DNA of 64,000 nucleotides from Myxococcales bacterium (GCA_012517325.1 JAAYVF010000122.1:1-64000), one strand, 5' to 3'. Shown: positions 50,350-59,395, numbered from the stretch's first letter. Made by a program: numbers and translations. The notes: generated from the letters alone by a model not told the origin.

Positions 50350-53300
50350 ATGAAACACCCAACTAGTACTGTGCTGGCTGCCCTGGCTGTCCTGTTTTGG
50401 ACTTTGCCGGCCATGGCGGCATTCATTGACCTCGGCGGCAATCAACCGCTGGAATTCCGCATGGTGGAAGCCGACGGTCAGCATGTCACCATGGCCGTGG
50501 AAATCGGTTCCCTCACCCTGGAACCGATGAAGACCCAAGACGGCGATTATTACTGGAATATCGTGTTGCCCGACACCGATGTCGTGCCGGTGGTCGGCGA
50601 CCCTTCGTTGCCGGTCATCACCCGACTGGTTCAGCTTCCCGCCACGGGCGGCGCGAAACTGAGCGTGGTTTCGGCCAAGTATGAAACCGTCGACCTGAAC
50701 GACTACGACGGTTATTCGATCTGGCCGACCCAGGCCCCGGTCGACAAAATCCCCGGCGCGCTGGAAAACGCCCCCTTCGCCTACAATCCGGACACCTACG
50801 CGATTTCCACCTTTACCGGCCCGGCGACCCAGCTCGGCAAAGTCGGTACGATGCGCGGCATGCGGTTCATGCCGCTGACCATTTCGCCGTTCCAATACAA
50901 CCCGGCGGACAATCTGCTGAAAGTCGCGGTTGAAATGGTGGTCCGGGTCGACTTCGCCTCGTCGGCCCAGAAAGCCGGCGATCTGACCGACACCGCGTTG
51001 GCGCAGCCGGCGTTCGACGGCCTGGCCGCAGGCCTCTTCATCAATCACCTGGCCATCCGCGCCGCGGGCGCCAAACCGACCGTGCCGCCGATGACGGTGC
51101 CCGGCGGCTTGCTCGTCATCACCGCGCCGGCCTTTGAAGCCAACGGCGACCTTTTAGACCTGCTGGCCTGGAAGGGTCAGAAGGGCTTCGACGTCACGCT
51201 GGTTTCCACCGACGAAACCGGCACGACCAAGGAAGCGATCAAAGCCTACATCGTCGATGCCTACGAAAACTGGACGATTCCGCCCGCCTTCGTGCTGTTC
51301 ATCGGCGATACCAACACCATTCCTTATTGGCAGGTGCTGGAGGTTTCCGACCTTTATTACGTCACCGTGGACGACACGGACTACTTCCCCGAAATGTTTT
51401 ACAGCCGCTTCCCGGTCCGCACCGCCGACCAGTTGGCCAACATGGTCAACAAAACCCTCGCTTACGAATGGGGCGATTGGACCAATCCGGCCGACTTCCT
51501 CGACGCCACCTTCATGGCTTCGAACGACAACTATTCCATCTCGGAAGGCACCCACAATTACGTGATCAGCACCTATCTGGACGACGTGCCTTTCGTCTCC
51601 ACCAAGCGCTACACCCACAGCGGCGCCACGACCGCCCAGGTGTTGGCCGACATCAACGCCAACCTCGATTACCTGATTTACAGCGGCCATGGTTCCGAAA
51701 CCAGTTGGGCCGATGGTCCGCCGGTCAGCCAAACGCAAGTACGCAGCCTGACCAATACGGTTTATCCGTTCGTCGCCAGCCACGCCTGCCTGACGAACAG
51801 CTACGAAATGGACGAATGCTTCGGCGAGACCTGGGTGCGCATCGCCGCCGGCGGCTTCGCCTTCTACGGCGCCTCGACCTACACGCAGTGGACCGAGGAC
51901 GACATCCTCGAGCGCCGTTACTTCGACGGCCTCTTCGACACCTCGCTGGCCCGGCACTATTACACGCTCGGCGAGTTCACCACCTACGGCATGATGGAAC
52001 TGTGGACCTACCTGAGCGGCGGCGGCCTGTCGCAGGAATACTTCGAAAAGTACATCATCCTCGGCGACGCCACGGTGCCGCTGTGGACCGATCAGCCCAG
52101 CGAACTGACGGTTGCCGACACCGGTGTGCTGTTCTACGGTTCGACGACCTACAGCGCCGGCGTCACCAGCGCCAAGGGCCCGGTGGAAGGCGCCTTGGTC
52201 GCGTTGAGCGTTGACAGCAACGTGATCGCCGCGGCGCTCACCGACGCCTCCGGCGCCGTCAACCTGACCTGGGACACCCCGATCGCCTCCCCCGGCGATT
52301 ACCTGCTGACCGTCACCGCGCAAAATTACCTGCCCAACCAGGACGAAGTGGTGGTCACTTCCGCCAGTTCCGACGGCGTGCTGAACGTCACCCCGGCCCT
52401 CGTGGGCGATGGTTACACCATCCACATCATGGTGGCCGACGCCGACCTGTCCGGCGACGGAACGATGACCGTTTCGGTGACCAGCGACGCCGAACCCTCC
52501 GGCGAAACCGTCACCCTGACCGAATTGGCTCCCGACACTGGCGCGTTCGGCGGCACCATCGACACCGCCGCGGATGCCCGTAAGAGCGACGGCCAGATTC
52601 AAATCGAGGAAAACGACACCGTCACCGTGTTGTACCATGACGCCGACACCGGCAGCGGCGATCCGGAAGACAAAACCGCCGACGTCGCGGTCGATCTGAC
52701 GCCGCCCGACTTCGCGGGCGTCACCGATTCGACGGGCATGGACAACCTGATCGTTCTGAGCTGGGACGCGGCCACGGACGATCACGGTCCGATCACCTAT
52801 CGGATTTATCGCGCCGAAACCTCGGGCGGCCAGGAGTTCGGCTCGCCGATCGGCACGACCTCCGCGCTGACCTACAACGACGACACCGTCGTCAACAACA
52901 CCGAATATTTCTACGTCGTGCGCGCCACCGACGGCCTGGGCAACCAGGAAACGAACGTGGTGGAAATCGCCGAAACGCCGATCGGTCCCAATACCATTTT
53001 CTTCGAGGATTGGGAAAGCAAGAGCATCGGCGATTGGGAAATCGTCAACGGCGGCAGCAACAACAAGACCTGGAATGTCGCCAACGAGTGCGAACGGAGT
53101 TCGTCGGTGATGAGCGGCGCCTTCATGATCGCCGACTCCGATTGCGCCGGCAGCCTGCCCATTCTCAACGAACAATTGAACAGCCCGAGCATCGATTGCG
53201 GCTACTACCAGGGCGTGTTCCTGCGCTTCGCCAATTTCAACCTCTTCATGGGCGAGCAGCTCTCCAAGGTTCTGGTCAGCGTCAACCAGGGCGCCTGGGT

Positions 53301-53709
53301 CGAAGTCGCCAGTTACACCGACGACCTGGAGGAAATTTCCGAGGTCGATCTGAGCGATTACGCCGATAACCACAGCGATGTGCGCATCCAATTCTCTTAC
53401 TACGGTCAATACGACTGGTATTGGGGAGTGGACGATATCGAAGTGCTCGGCTACGAGGGCGGCACGCCGGTCGACGACGACGACGACGACGATAACGATG
53501 ACAACGACGATAACGATGATAACGACGACAACGACGACAACGACGATTCCAGCCCGGACGATGACGACGACGATGACGATACCACCCCGGACGACGACGT
53601 CAGTCCCGATGACGACGATACCGGTTCGGTCGACGATGACGACAATGACGACAACGATGTGGCGACCGATGACGACGACGATGACGACGACAGCGGCTGC
53701 GGCTGCTGA
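50350..53709 (+). CDS. Gingipain-like C25 peptidase with acidic SGCGC tail
   Basis: 1,119 residues; ATG 50350 with AAAGGA about ten bases upstream. Signal peptide (about 1-23), a beta-rich propeptide-like region to about 230, then a C25 catalytic domain with the dyad His447 (YSGHGSETSW) and Cys480 (FVASHACLTNSY). Beta-sandwich domains follow, including an fn3-type domain (about 790-875: LIVLSWDAATDDHGPITYRI) and a jelly-roll-like region (about 890-1035). The protein ends in a ~75-residue Asp/Asn-rich tract and SGCGC, not in a type IX secretion domain as gingipains do. Probably a secreted, calcium-dependent cysteine protease; specificity unknown. Confidence 0.88.
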   Translation: MKHPTSTVLAALAVLFWTLPAMAAFIDLGGNQPLEFRMVEADGQHVTMAVEIGSLTLEPMKTQDGDYYWNIVLPDTDVVPVVGDPSLPVITRLVQLPATGGAKLSVVSAKYETVDLNDYDGYSIWPTQAPVDKIPGALENAPFAYNPDTYAISTFTGPATQLGKVGTMRGMRFMPLTISPFQYNPADNLLKVAVEMVVRVDFASSAQKAGDLTDTALAQPAFDGLAAGLFINHLAIRAAGAKPTVPPMTVPGGLLVITAPAFEANGDLLDLLAWKGQKGFDVTLVSTDETGTTKEAIKAYIVDAYENWTIPPAFVLFIGDTNTIPYWQVLEVSDLYYVTVDDTDYFPEMFYSRFPVRTADQLANMVNKTLAYEWGDWTNPADFLDATFMASNDNYSISEGTHNYVISTYLDDVPFVSTKRYTHSGATTAQVLADINANLDYLIYSGHGSETSWADGPPVSQTQVRSLTNTVYPFVASHACLTNSYEMDECFGETWVRIAAGGFAFYGASTYTQWTEDDILERRYFDGLFDTSLARHYYTLGEFTTYGMMELWTYLSGGGLSQEYFEKYIILGDATVPLWTDQPSELTVADTGVLFYGSTTYSAGVTSAKGPVEGALVALSVDSNVIAAALTDASGAVNLTWDTPIASPGDYLLTVTAQNYLPNQDEVVVTSASSDGVLNVTPALVGDGYTIHIMVADADLSGDGTMTVSVTSDAEPSGETVTLTELAPDTGAFGGTIDTAADARKSDGQIQIEENDTVTVLYHDADTGSGDPEDKTADVAVDLTPPDFAGVTDSTGMDNLIVLSWDAATDDHGPITYRIYRAETSGGQEFGSPIGTTSALTYNDDTVVNNTEYFYVVRATDGLGNQETNVVEIAETPIGPNTIFFEDWESKSIGDWEIVNGGSNNKTWNVANECERSSSVMSGAFMIADSDCAGSLPILNEQLNSPSIDCGYYQGVFLRFANFNLFMGEQLSKVLVSVNQGAWVEVASYTDDLEEISEVDLSDYADNHSDVRIQFSYYGQYDWYWGVDDIEVLGYEGGTPVDDDDDDDNDDNDDNDDNDDNDDNDDSSPDDDDDDDDTTPDDDVSPDDDDTGSVDDDDNDDNDVATDDDDDDDDSGCGC
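53472..53709 (+). other. C-terminal Asp/Asn-rich tail with SGCGC terminus (C25 peptidase)
   Basis: About 75 residues of Asp and Asn broken by short SSP, TTP and SP segments, ending DDDDDDSGCGC. GAC and GAT codons (and AAC/AAT) are mixed throughout, so the amino-acid composition rather than a DNA repeat is being maintained. Confidence 0.92.
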
Positions 53710-53725
53710 TCGTTCCGCTTAAAAA

Positions 53726-53790
53726 AAGCGGGCGACCACGCCCGCTTCGGACACGCAAAACCCCGTCTCGCGAGACGGGGTTTTATTTTT
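53726..53790 (+). terminator. Tandem hairpins with Rho-independent terminator after the C25 peptidase gene
   Basis: First hairpin AAGCGGGCG / CGCCCGCTT (53726-53747) without a T run; second hairpin AAAACCCCGTCTCG / CGAGACGGGGTTTT (53757-53784) followed by ATTTTT, a strong terminator. The A-rich left flank means the second hairpin could also terminate minus-strand transcription from the Rho-N-like gene. Confidence 0.9.
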
Positions 53791-53924
53791 AACTTTTTGC
53801 CGTCTGAAAACGATCCGGGATGAGAAAATTCGAGCGGCGGTAACGCGCCGATTAAATAGAAATGAGAGGGAGGCAGGCCCTCTCATTTGGTCTGTTTCGT
53901 CAACCGGCTCGAGCGAATCGGCGG

Positions 53925-54218
53925 TTAGTCGCGGGTCCGACGCTTCAGATTGTGCAGCCGCTTCGCCACCTTTTTCAGTTGCTTTTTATCGCCGGTGGCC
54001 CGAACTTCCGCTTTTTTGGCGCGCAGATCCACGATCTGTTTCTTCAATTCGCCGTGGTCTTTTCTTTCCTTGACGTCCTTCGGAATGCCGAAGTGATCGA
54101 ACAACACGTCGAGCAGCGTTTGCTTGTTCATTCCGTGCACGCCGGAGATATTCGGAATTTTCAGCGCTTCCTCGCGCAGCTTGACCACCGTCAATTTCAA
54201 CAACGCTTGCTTATCCAT
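53925..54218 (-). CDS. Rho-N/SAP-like small protein
   Basis: 97 residues; ATG 54218 follows AAGGAGAGG. The N-terminal ~45 residues (LLKLTVVKLREEALKIPNIS; GVHGMNKQTLLDVLFDHFGI) match the helix-extended-loop-helix Rho N-terminal domain, which binds nucleic acids. The remainder is basic and helical (ELKKQIVDLRAKKAEVRA; LKKVAKRLHNLKRR). Not Rho itself, which is several times longer. A strong promoter (54260-54289) lies just upstream. The role may be nucleic-acid binding; the target is unknown. Confidence 0.8.
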   Translation of the reverse strand: MDKQALLKLTVVKLREEALKIPNISGVHGMNKQTLLDVLFDHFGIPKDVKERKDHGELKKQIVDLRAKKAEVRATGDKKQLKKVAKRLHNLKRRTRD

Positions 54219-54259
54219 CGCCTCTCCTTGCATAACGAAATTTTTCGAGCCGGGGGCGG

Positions 54260-54289
54260 ATTCTAGGGTTCGCCCGCCCATCTTGTCAA
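54260..54289 (-). promoter_or_regulatory. Sigma70 promoter of the Rho-N-like gene
   Basis: On the minus strand a consensus TTGACA (54289-54284), 18-base spacer, TAGAAT (54265-54260), about 40 bases before the ATG at 54218. Confidence 0.7.
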
Positions 54290-54339
54290 GTTTGCCGCAA
54301 ACGGTCATGTTTATACCGGAACTAACCTGGAGAGGCAAG

Positions 54340-55062
54340 GTGAACGGAGTCACCCGTTTTTCGTTTCTGATCCTCCTGCTGTCGCTGCTGCCGCTCCTGG
54401 CCGTGGCGAGCGATTCCTACGAACGGATCGACTTCGCCCGGCTGACGGCGATGATCGACGCGGGGGGGCCGCTGCTGGTGGTCGACACGCGCGCCGAGGA
54501 ACCCTACGCCGCCGGACACATTCCGACCGCCGTCAATCTGCCCGGCTATCAGTTCGACAAAGCCGAGCCGGCCGGATTGCCCGCCAACCGCGATTTGCCG
54601 ATCGTCACCTATTGCAACGGCGGTCACTGCGGCATCGGCTCCTATGTCGCCGAGCGATTGCTCGATTTCGGCTACTCGCGGGTCTACGTTTACGAGGAAG
54701 GCATCGACGGCTGGAAAAAGCGGGGTCAGGAGATCGTGGGCACAAAGCAGGAGCAAGTGCCGCGGATCGCCCAGCCAGACTTGGCGGCGTTGCTGGCGAC
54801 CGGCGCCAACCTGCGATTGATCGACGCCCGCCCGGCCGCCGAATTCGCCGGCCGCACCCTGCCCCAGGCCGTCAACCTGACCCTGGCCGCCTGCAAGCCG
54901 GGCGCGCCGAATTGGCCGCCCGCCGCCGACGAAACCGTCGTCGTGTTCGGCCAGGGCCTTTGGGACGGCCGACCCTATCGCGTGGCCGATTGCCTGCGCG
55001 CCTGGGGCCGGCGCGACGTGCGGGTTTTTGCGGCCGGCCTGAACGGCTGGCCGGCGAAATAA
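54340..55062 (+). CDS. Exported tandem-rhodanese protein
   Basis: 240 residues; GTG 54340 follows GGAGAGG. Signal peptide (about 1-20), then two rhodanese domains. Domain one (about 25-130) has LLVVDTRAEEPYAAGHIPTA and an active-site loop with Cys92 (VTYCNGGHCG). Domain two (about 138-240) has LRLIDARPAAEFAGRTLPQA but its loop reads VFGQGLWDGRPY with no cysteine, so it is probably inactive. Periplasmic sulfur transfer or a redox-binding role is possible. The PHP gene follows after 24 bases. Confidence 0.87.
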   Translation: MNGVTRFSFLILLLSLLPLLAVASDSYERIDFARLTAMIDAGGPLLVVDTRAEEPYAAGHIPTAVNLPGYQFDKAEPAGLPANRDLPIVTYCNGGHCGIGSYVAERLLDFGYSRVYVYEEGIDGWKKRGQEIVGTKQEQVPRIAQPDLAALLATGANLRLIDARPAAEFAGRTLPQAVNLTLAACKPGAPNWPPAADETVVVFGQGLWDGRPYRVADCLRAWGRRDVRVFAAGLNGWPAK

Positions 55063-55086
55063 AACGCTCGTAAGGAGAAGAAAAAA

Positions 55087-55989
55087 ATGTCCGAAGGGGA
55101 GGAAAGTCACCAACCGGTCGTGGACGGACCGCGCGTTCCCGCGATGGACATGCACGTCCACACGAATTTCTCCGACGCCCAGATCACCGTCCCCCAACTG
55201 GTCGAAGTGGCCGAACGCCGCCGCTACGGCATCAGCGTTTGCGACCACAACGAGATCCGCGGCTCCATCGCCCTCTGGGAAACCGGCCGCGCCGTCACCA
55301 TCCCGGCCATTGAAATCGGTAGCCGCGAACGGATGGAATTTCTGCTCTATTTCGATTCGCCCGAGCAGCTCGAGGATTATTACGTTCACCAGGTCGAACC
55401 GCACAAGCGCAGCCGGTTCTTCGCCGTGCTCGACCGGTCGTTCACCACGCTGGTGCCGTCCGCCAAGGAATACGGGGCGATCGTCTGCCTGCCCCATCCG
55501 TTCGCGCCGGGCTGGAAGAACTTCAATTTCAACAAAAGCCGCAAACAACTGCTGATGGACCCCGATTTTCTCAAGCACCTCGATCTGGTCGAGGTCATCA
55601 ACAGCCACATCGCCGACAGCCGCAATTTCAAGGCGTTCATGCTCAGCGAAATTCTCGACAAGTCCGTCAGCGCGGGTTCGGACGCGCACCGCGTCATGGA
55701 GGTCGGCTCGGCCTACCTGAGCTTCGGGCAGAATCTGAATTTCGCGGAAATCCACGGCCTGCTCAAAAGCCGCATCAAGGTGGGCTCCGACACCCGCTTC
55801 AAATACTCCCGCACGGTCGGCACCTCGCGCGGCGTGATCCTCAACCACCTGAAGCTGTATTTCCGCAAGAAGGACCAAGCCCGCTGGATGATCCCCTACG
55901 AAAGCGAAGCCTACGACCCGACCGTCATGCCCGACCGCCGCGCCGGCGGCGAACGGCGGCGGTTCATCGAACGGCGACGCGAGCGGTAG
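55087..55989 (+). CDS. PHP-domain metal-dependent phosphoesterase
   Basis: 300 residues; ATG 55087 follows AAGGAGAAG. Metal-binding motifs of the PHP fold appear in order: DMHVHTNFSDA (about 18-28), SVCDHNEIRG (about 50-59), PAIEIGS, CLPHPFAPG (about 137-145) and SAGSDAH (about 195-201). The C-terminus is extended by a very basic stretch (RRAGGERRRFIERRRER) that might bind nucleic acid or anionic lipid. Likely a cytoplasmic phosphatase or nuclease; substrate unknown. Probably co-transcribed with the rhodanese gene. Confidence 0.88.
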   Translation: MSEGEESHQPVVDGPRVPAMDMHVHTNFSDAQITVPQLVEVAERRRYGISVCDHNEIRGSIALWETGRAVTIPAIEIGSRERMEFLLYFDSPEQLEDYYVHQVEPHKRSRFFAVLDRSFTTLVPSAKEYGAIVCLPHPFAPGWKNFNFNKSRKQLLMDPDFLKHLDLVEVINSHIADSRNFKAFMLSEILDKSVSAGSDAHRVMEVGSAYLSFGQNLNFAEIHGLLKSRIKVGSDTRFKYSRTVGTSRGVILNHLKLYFRKKDQARWMIPYESEAYDPTVMPDRRAGGERRRFIERRRER

Positions 55990-56155
55990 CCGCGATCATT
56001 ACTTCACCGCCTGCCATCCGTCGCGGCAAAACAAACAATTCTTACGCGTGCCGCGGGGAATTGCTTCCGCAAACGAATCCAAATTTGCTAGGATGATTTG
56101 ATTAAACCGAAAATCGGCGGCTTGGTGTCGGCCGCAGCGAACTTGCCGAGGCCAG

Positions 56156-57841
56156 ATGATCCGTCCCCAGACCCGCATTCTGCTGTGGTTTGCCCTGGCG
56201 ATCTGGTTTGCCGCCGGCATCGGCGGCCTGACCACGCCGCTGGAGCGCGAAACCTACGCGCAGGTGCGCGCCTTGGCGCGTTTTTCGGTCGAGCCCACGG
56301 CCGCCGATCTGCTTCCCGCGACGCCGGGCGGCCTCCCGCCGGCTTTTCGCCAACGTCCGGGTGCGGCCTTGGCGGCCTTGCCTTTCTATTGGGCGGGCCG
56401 GATCATCGGCGCGATTTTCGCCGACAACCCCGCCGATCCGTTCGGCTTCACCGCGCAAATCACCGCCCTGGCCGCGCCGATCGCGGCGGCCACGGCGTTG
56501 CTTTTGGTCGGTTTGAGCGGCCTGCTGATCGGCTTGCGCCCGCGTCCGGCGGTGCTCGCGGTGCTGCTGATCGCCGTTGCCTCACCGCTTACCGTGTACG
56601 CCTCCCGCCTGGCCCCGCCCGTCTTCGGACTGCTGGCCATGGGACTGACGATCTATCCTCTTCTCCGACTGACCGTCCAGGACGACCGGCTGGTTCTGCG
56701 CCTGATGCTCGGCGCCGGCCTGGGACTGATGCCGCTGCTGGACGATCCGTTTCTGCTGATCTGGCCGCTTTTCCTGCTCTGGGTGTTGACGCGGGTCCGC
56801 CGGATTCTCCATCGGCCCAGCTATGCCCTGGCCTTTCTGCTGCCGCTGACGCTGGGCGTGGCCGCGTTTCTGCTGATCAACACCGCCGCCTGGGGCGGCC
56901 CGCTGAATGCGCCCGACGGCCTGCCGCTTTGGCGACATTTTCGCTTCGAGTATTACTCGCCCGCCGTTTCGACCGAGACCTTTCTTTTCAAGTACCTGTT
57001 GCGCGGCCTGGGCTTCTGGCTGTTCAACGCCGGCCGCATTTCCGAAACGCTGATCCTGACCCGCGCGCTGCCCGAGACCTTGCGGACGTTGCCTTTCTAC
57101 GGCGTCTTCGGCTGGTTTCCGCCCCTGTTTTTCGGCATCCTCGGGGCGTTCGTCATGCGCGGCGACAGCGAAGCCAAATATCCCCTGCGCCTGTTCGGCC
57201 TGTTTTTCTGGCTGGCCGTCGGCCTGCGCGCGGTCGCCCGCAATTTTCTCGACCCCGCGCAACTCGACGCCGGCGCCACGCTGCCGTTCTGGTTTCCGTA
57301 CCTGATCGGGCTGGCGTTTTTCCTCGGGTATCACCTGTGGGACATGAAGGGCCAGCTCTGGAAAAACGTTCTGCGCGTCCTCTTTGTCGTCGCCCTGCTG
57401 GCTTCATTCGGCAACGCCTGGTACGAGGGCGCCGCGGTTCACCTGGCCGCGAAACCGCGCGTGATGTCCGATCTCCTGCCCTTGCCGCCGCCGCAACCGC
57501 CGCTCGAACTGGGCGACGCCGCCTCGCCCGCGGTCTGGTTCCCGGCCTCGTCCCGTGACGCGTTTTTCCTGCGCCTCGATCAGACGATGGATTGGCTCTA
57601 CCGCGATTCCCTGGGCTTCTTCGCCGCCTTTCGGCCGGGGGTGAACAATCTGGCGATTTTCATCAACTTATTACTGGTACTGGGTGCCGTCCTTTTCTTC
57701 CTCGACCGAATCACCCATTGGATTGCGATGCGGCATCAACCCGCCTACACTCCCGATGAAGAAGAACCAAGCGAGACGACACCACCCGATGAAAATGAAC
57801 CGGCAGCCGATTCTGAAGATATCCCAATCGGAGACGAGTAA
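56156..57841 (+). CDS. Polytopic membrane protein, GT-C-like
   Basis: 561 residues with about eleven helices and a long periplasmic loop early on (about 25-80: LTTPLERETYAQVRAL, LPPAFRQRPGAALAAL), as in GT-C glycosyltransferases, though no clear acidic DD/DE motif is visible. The C-terminal tail is acidic (TPDEEEPSETTPPDENEP). ATG 56156 lacks a strong ribosome site. Its last ~18 codons overlap the start of the methyltransferase gene. Function not recognised; cell-surface assembly is a guess based on topology. Confidence 0.75.
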   Translation: MIRPQTRILLWFALAIWFAAGIGGLTTPLERETYAQVRALARFSVEPTAADLLPATPGGLPPAFRQRPGAALAALPFYWAGRIIGAIFADNPADPFGFTAQITALAAPIAAATALLLVGLSGLLIGLRPRPAVLAVLLIAVASPLTVYASRLAPPVFGLLAMGLTIYPLLRLTVQDDRLVLRLMLGAGLGLMPLLDDPFLLIWPLFLLWVLTRVRRILHRPSYALAFLLPLTLGVAAFLLINTAAWGGPLNAPDGLPLWRHFRFEYYSPAVSTETFLFKYLLRGLGFWLFNAGRISETLILTRALPETLRTLPFYGVFGWFPPLFFGILGAFVMRGDSEAKYPLRLFGLFFWLAVGLRAVARNFLDPAQLDAGATLPFWFPYLIGLAFFLGYHLWDMKGQLWKNVLRVLFVVALLASFGNAWYEGAAVHLAAKPRVMSDLLPLPPPQPPLELGDAASPAVWFPASSRDAFFLRLDQTMDWLYRDSLGFFAAFRPGVNNLAIFINLLLVLGAVLFFLDRITHWIAMRHQPAYTPDEEEPSETTPPDENEPAADSEDIPIGDE

Positions 57842-58682
57842 GGATACCGTTTGCCGATCCACCCGACACCGCATTATTTGCGGCGATTCCCGGGATATGC
57901 CCGAGATCACCGACGAGTCGATCCACTTGGTGGTAACCTCGCCGCCCTATTGGACCTTGAAAAATTATCGTGATCACCCCGGACAACTTGGTCATATCGA
58001 TGATTACGAGAATTTCCTGGCTGAATTGTCCAAGGTCTGGCGAGAAAGTTATCGGGTTCTGACGCCCGGCGGACGGTTGGTGATCAACGTCGGGGACGTT
58101 TGCCTCTCCCGCAAAAAAAACGGCCGTCATGTCGTCGTTCCGCTACACGCGGATATCGCGGTCAACTGCCGGAAAATCGGCTTCGATAATTTGAATCCGA
58201 TCATCTGGCTGAAAATTTCCAACGCGGCTTTCGAGGCCAACACAACGTCCAAGTTTCTCGGCAAACCTTACGAACCTAACGCCATTGTCAAGAACGACAT
58301 CGAGTTCATTCTCATGCAGCGCAAACCAGGCGGATATCGGAAACCGACCGACGAACAACGCGAACTTTCGCGCCTTCCCAAGGACGAGTTCAACAATTGG
58401 TTCCGGCAAATCTGGACGATGACCGGCGCAAAGACGGATCAACACCCGGCGCCTTATCCGCTCGAGTTCGCCGAACGAATCATTCGCATGTTCAGCTTTG
58501 TCGGTGATACGGTTCTCGATCCCTTCCTGGGAACGGGAACCAGTTCAATCGCCGCGGCCAAATGGGGACGGAACAGCGTCGGTATCGAGGTAGACCCCGT
58601 TTATTGCCGGCAAGCTCTATTGAAAATTCAAAATACCAATAATTTGTACGACAAACTCGACGTGGAGTTCAGCGAACGATGA
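57789..58682 (+). CDS. Type II DNA methyltransferase (N4-cytosine/N6-adenine, beta-type)
   Basis: 297 residues from ATG 57789 (in-frame ATGs at 57756 and 57795 are alternatives; ribosome sites are all weak). The catalytic motif TSPPYW lies at residues 50-55 and the AdoMet motif DPFLGTGT at about 244-251, i.e. motif IV before motif I, the beta order; the SPPY form favours N4-cytosine methylation. The target domain lies between. It overlaps the restriction gene by four bases (ATGA) and the upstream membrane gene by about 53 bases. Codon use is less GC-rich than in the neighbours, suggesting lateral acquisition. Confidence 0.9.
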   Translation: MKMNRQPILKISQSETSKDTVCRSTRHRIICGDSRDMPEITDESIHLVVTSPPYWTLKNYRDHPGQLGHIDDYENFLAELSKVWRESYRVLTPGGRLVINVGDVCLSRKKNGRHVVVPLHADIAVNCRKIGFDNLNPIIWLKISNAAFEANTTSKFLGKPYEPNAIVKNDIEFILMQRKPGGYRKPTDEQRELSRLPKDEFNNWFRQIWTMTGAKTDQHPAPYPLEFAERIIRMFSFVGDTVLDPFLGTGTSSIAAAKWGRNSVGIEVDPVYCRQALLKIQNTNNLYDKLDVEFSER

Positions 58683-59395
58683 GTCGGTTTCTGTCCAGCC
58701 CCTGGATTAGGGAACGAGCCTCCGAAGCGGTCGAATACTTCTGGAGTAAACGCGACGAACAGGCTTCGTTTGCCAGGAACGATCAAGGAAACCGCAAAGC
58801 CGCCACGGGCGGCGGTCAACTTTATCATTTCGCGTTGATTCTTCGCGACATCGCACTGCATTCCGGATATCGGTCGGACGATGTTTTTTTGGATCGCCAT
58901 TTGGAACTACCTGGCTATTTCCGGCCGACAAAAAAATGGGATGTTTTAATTCTCAGAAACAACCGCCTCGTCGCCGCCTTGGAGCTGAAATCCCATATCG
59001 GTCCTTCTTTCGGCAACAATTTCAACAATCGTACCGAGGAAGCTTTGGGCAGCGCGGTCGATCTTTGGACGGCTTATCGCGAAAAAGCATTCGGCGATGT
59101 GGCGGAAGCGCCCTGGCTCGGTTACCTGATGTTGCTTGAAGATCACGAAAAATCGCGTTCACCGGTTTCGGTTTCAAGCCGGCATTTCCCGGTTTTCCCT
59201 GAGTTCACCGATGCCTCCTATCTGAGCCGATATGTGGAATTGTGTTCGCGCTTGGTGCTGGAAAGACAATATTCGGCGGCCGGTTTGATCGTCGCCCCAA
59301 AATCCGATCCCGGTAATTATCTCGAACCGAATCGGAACCTGGGCTTGTTGCCATTTTTCCAATCTTTTCGCCGGCGTTTGGTCGCCGCCAAATAA
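58679..59395 (+). CDS. XhoI/PaeR7I-family type II restriction endonuclease
   Basis: 238 residues. The blocks LELPGYFRPTKKWDVLIL (residues 75-92), GPSFGNNFNNRTEEALGS (108-125) and DLWTAYREKAFG are hallmarks of the XhoI/PaeR7I family, which cuts CTCGAG. The PD-(D/E)xK site fits Asp88, Glu102 and Lys104 (ELK). Length is normal and the frame intact. It overlaps the methyltransferase (ATGA). CTCGAG sites are frequent in this window (e.g. 2932, 8777, 9787, 13937, 23883), so protection by methylation would be needed if the specificity is conserved. Confidence 0.92.
   Translation: MSRFLSSPWIRERASEAVEYFWSKRDEQASFARNDQGNRKAATGGGQLYHFALILRDIALHSGYRSDDVFLDRHLELPGYFRPTKKWDVLILRNNRLVAALELKSHIGPSFGNNFNNRTEEALGSAVDLWTAYREKAFGDVAEAPWLGYLMLLEDHEKSRSPVSVSSRHFPVFPEFTDASYLSRYVELCSRLVLERQYSAAGLIVAPKSDPGNYLEPNRNLGLLPFFQSFRRRLVAAK

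Noticed and set aside
53472-53709. GAC/GAT/AAC-rich DNA considered as a simple microsatellite or CRISPR-like array
   Set aside because: No regular repeat-spacer structure; synonymous codons vary, so the pattern comes from the Asp/Asn-rich protein.
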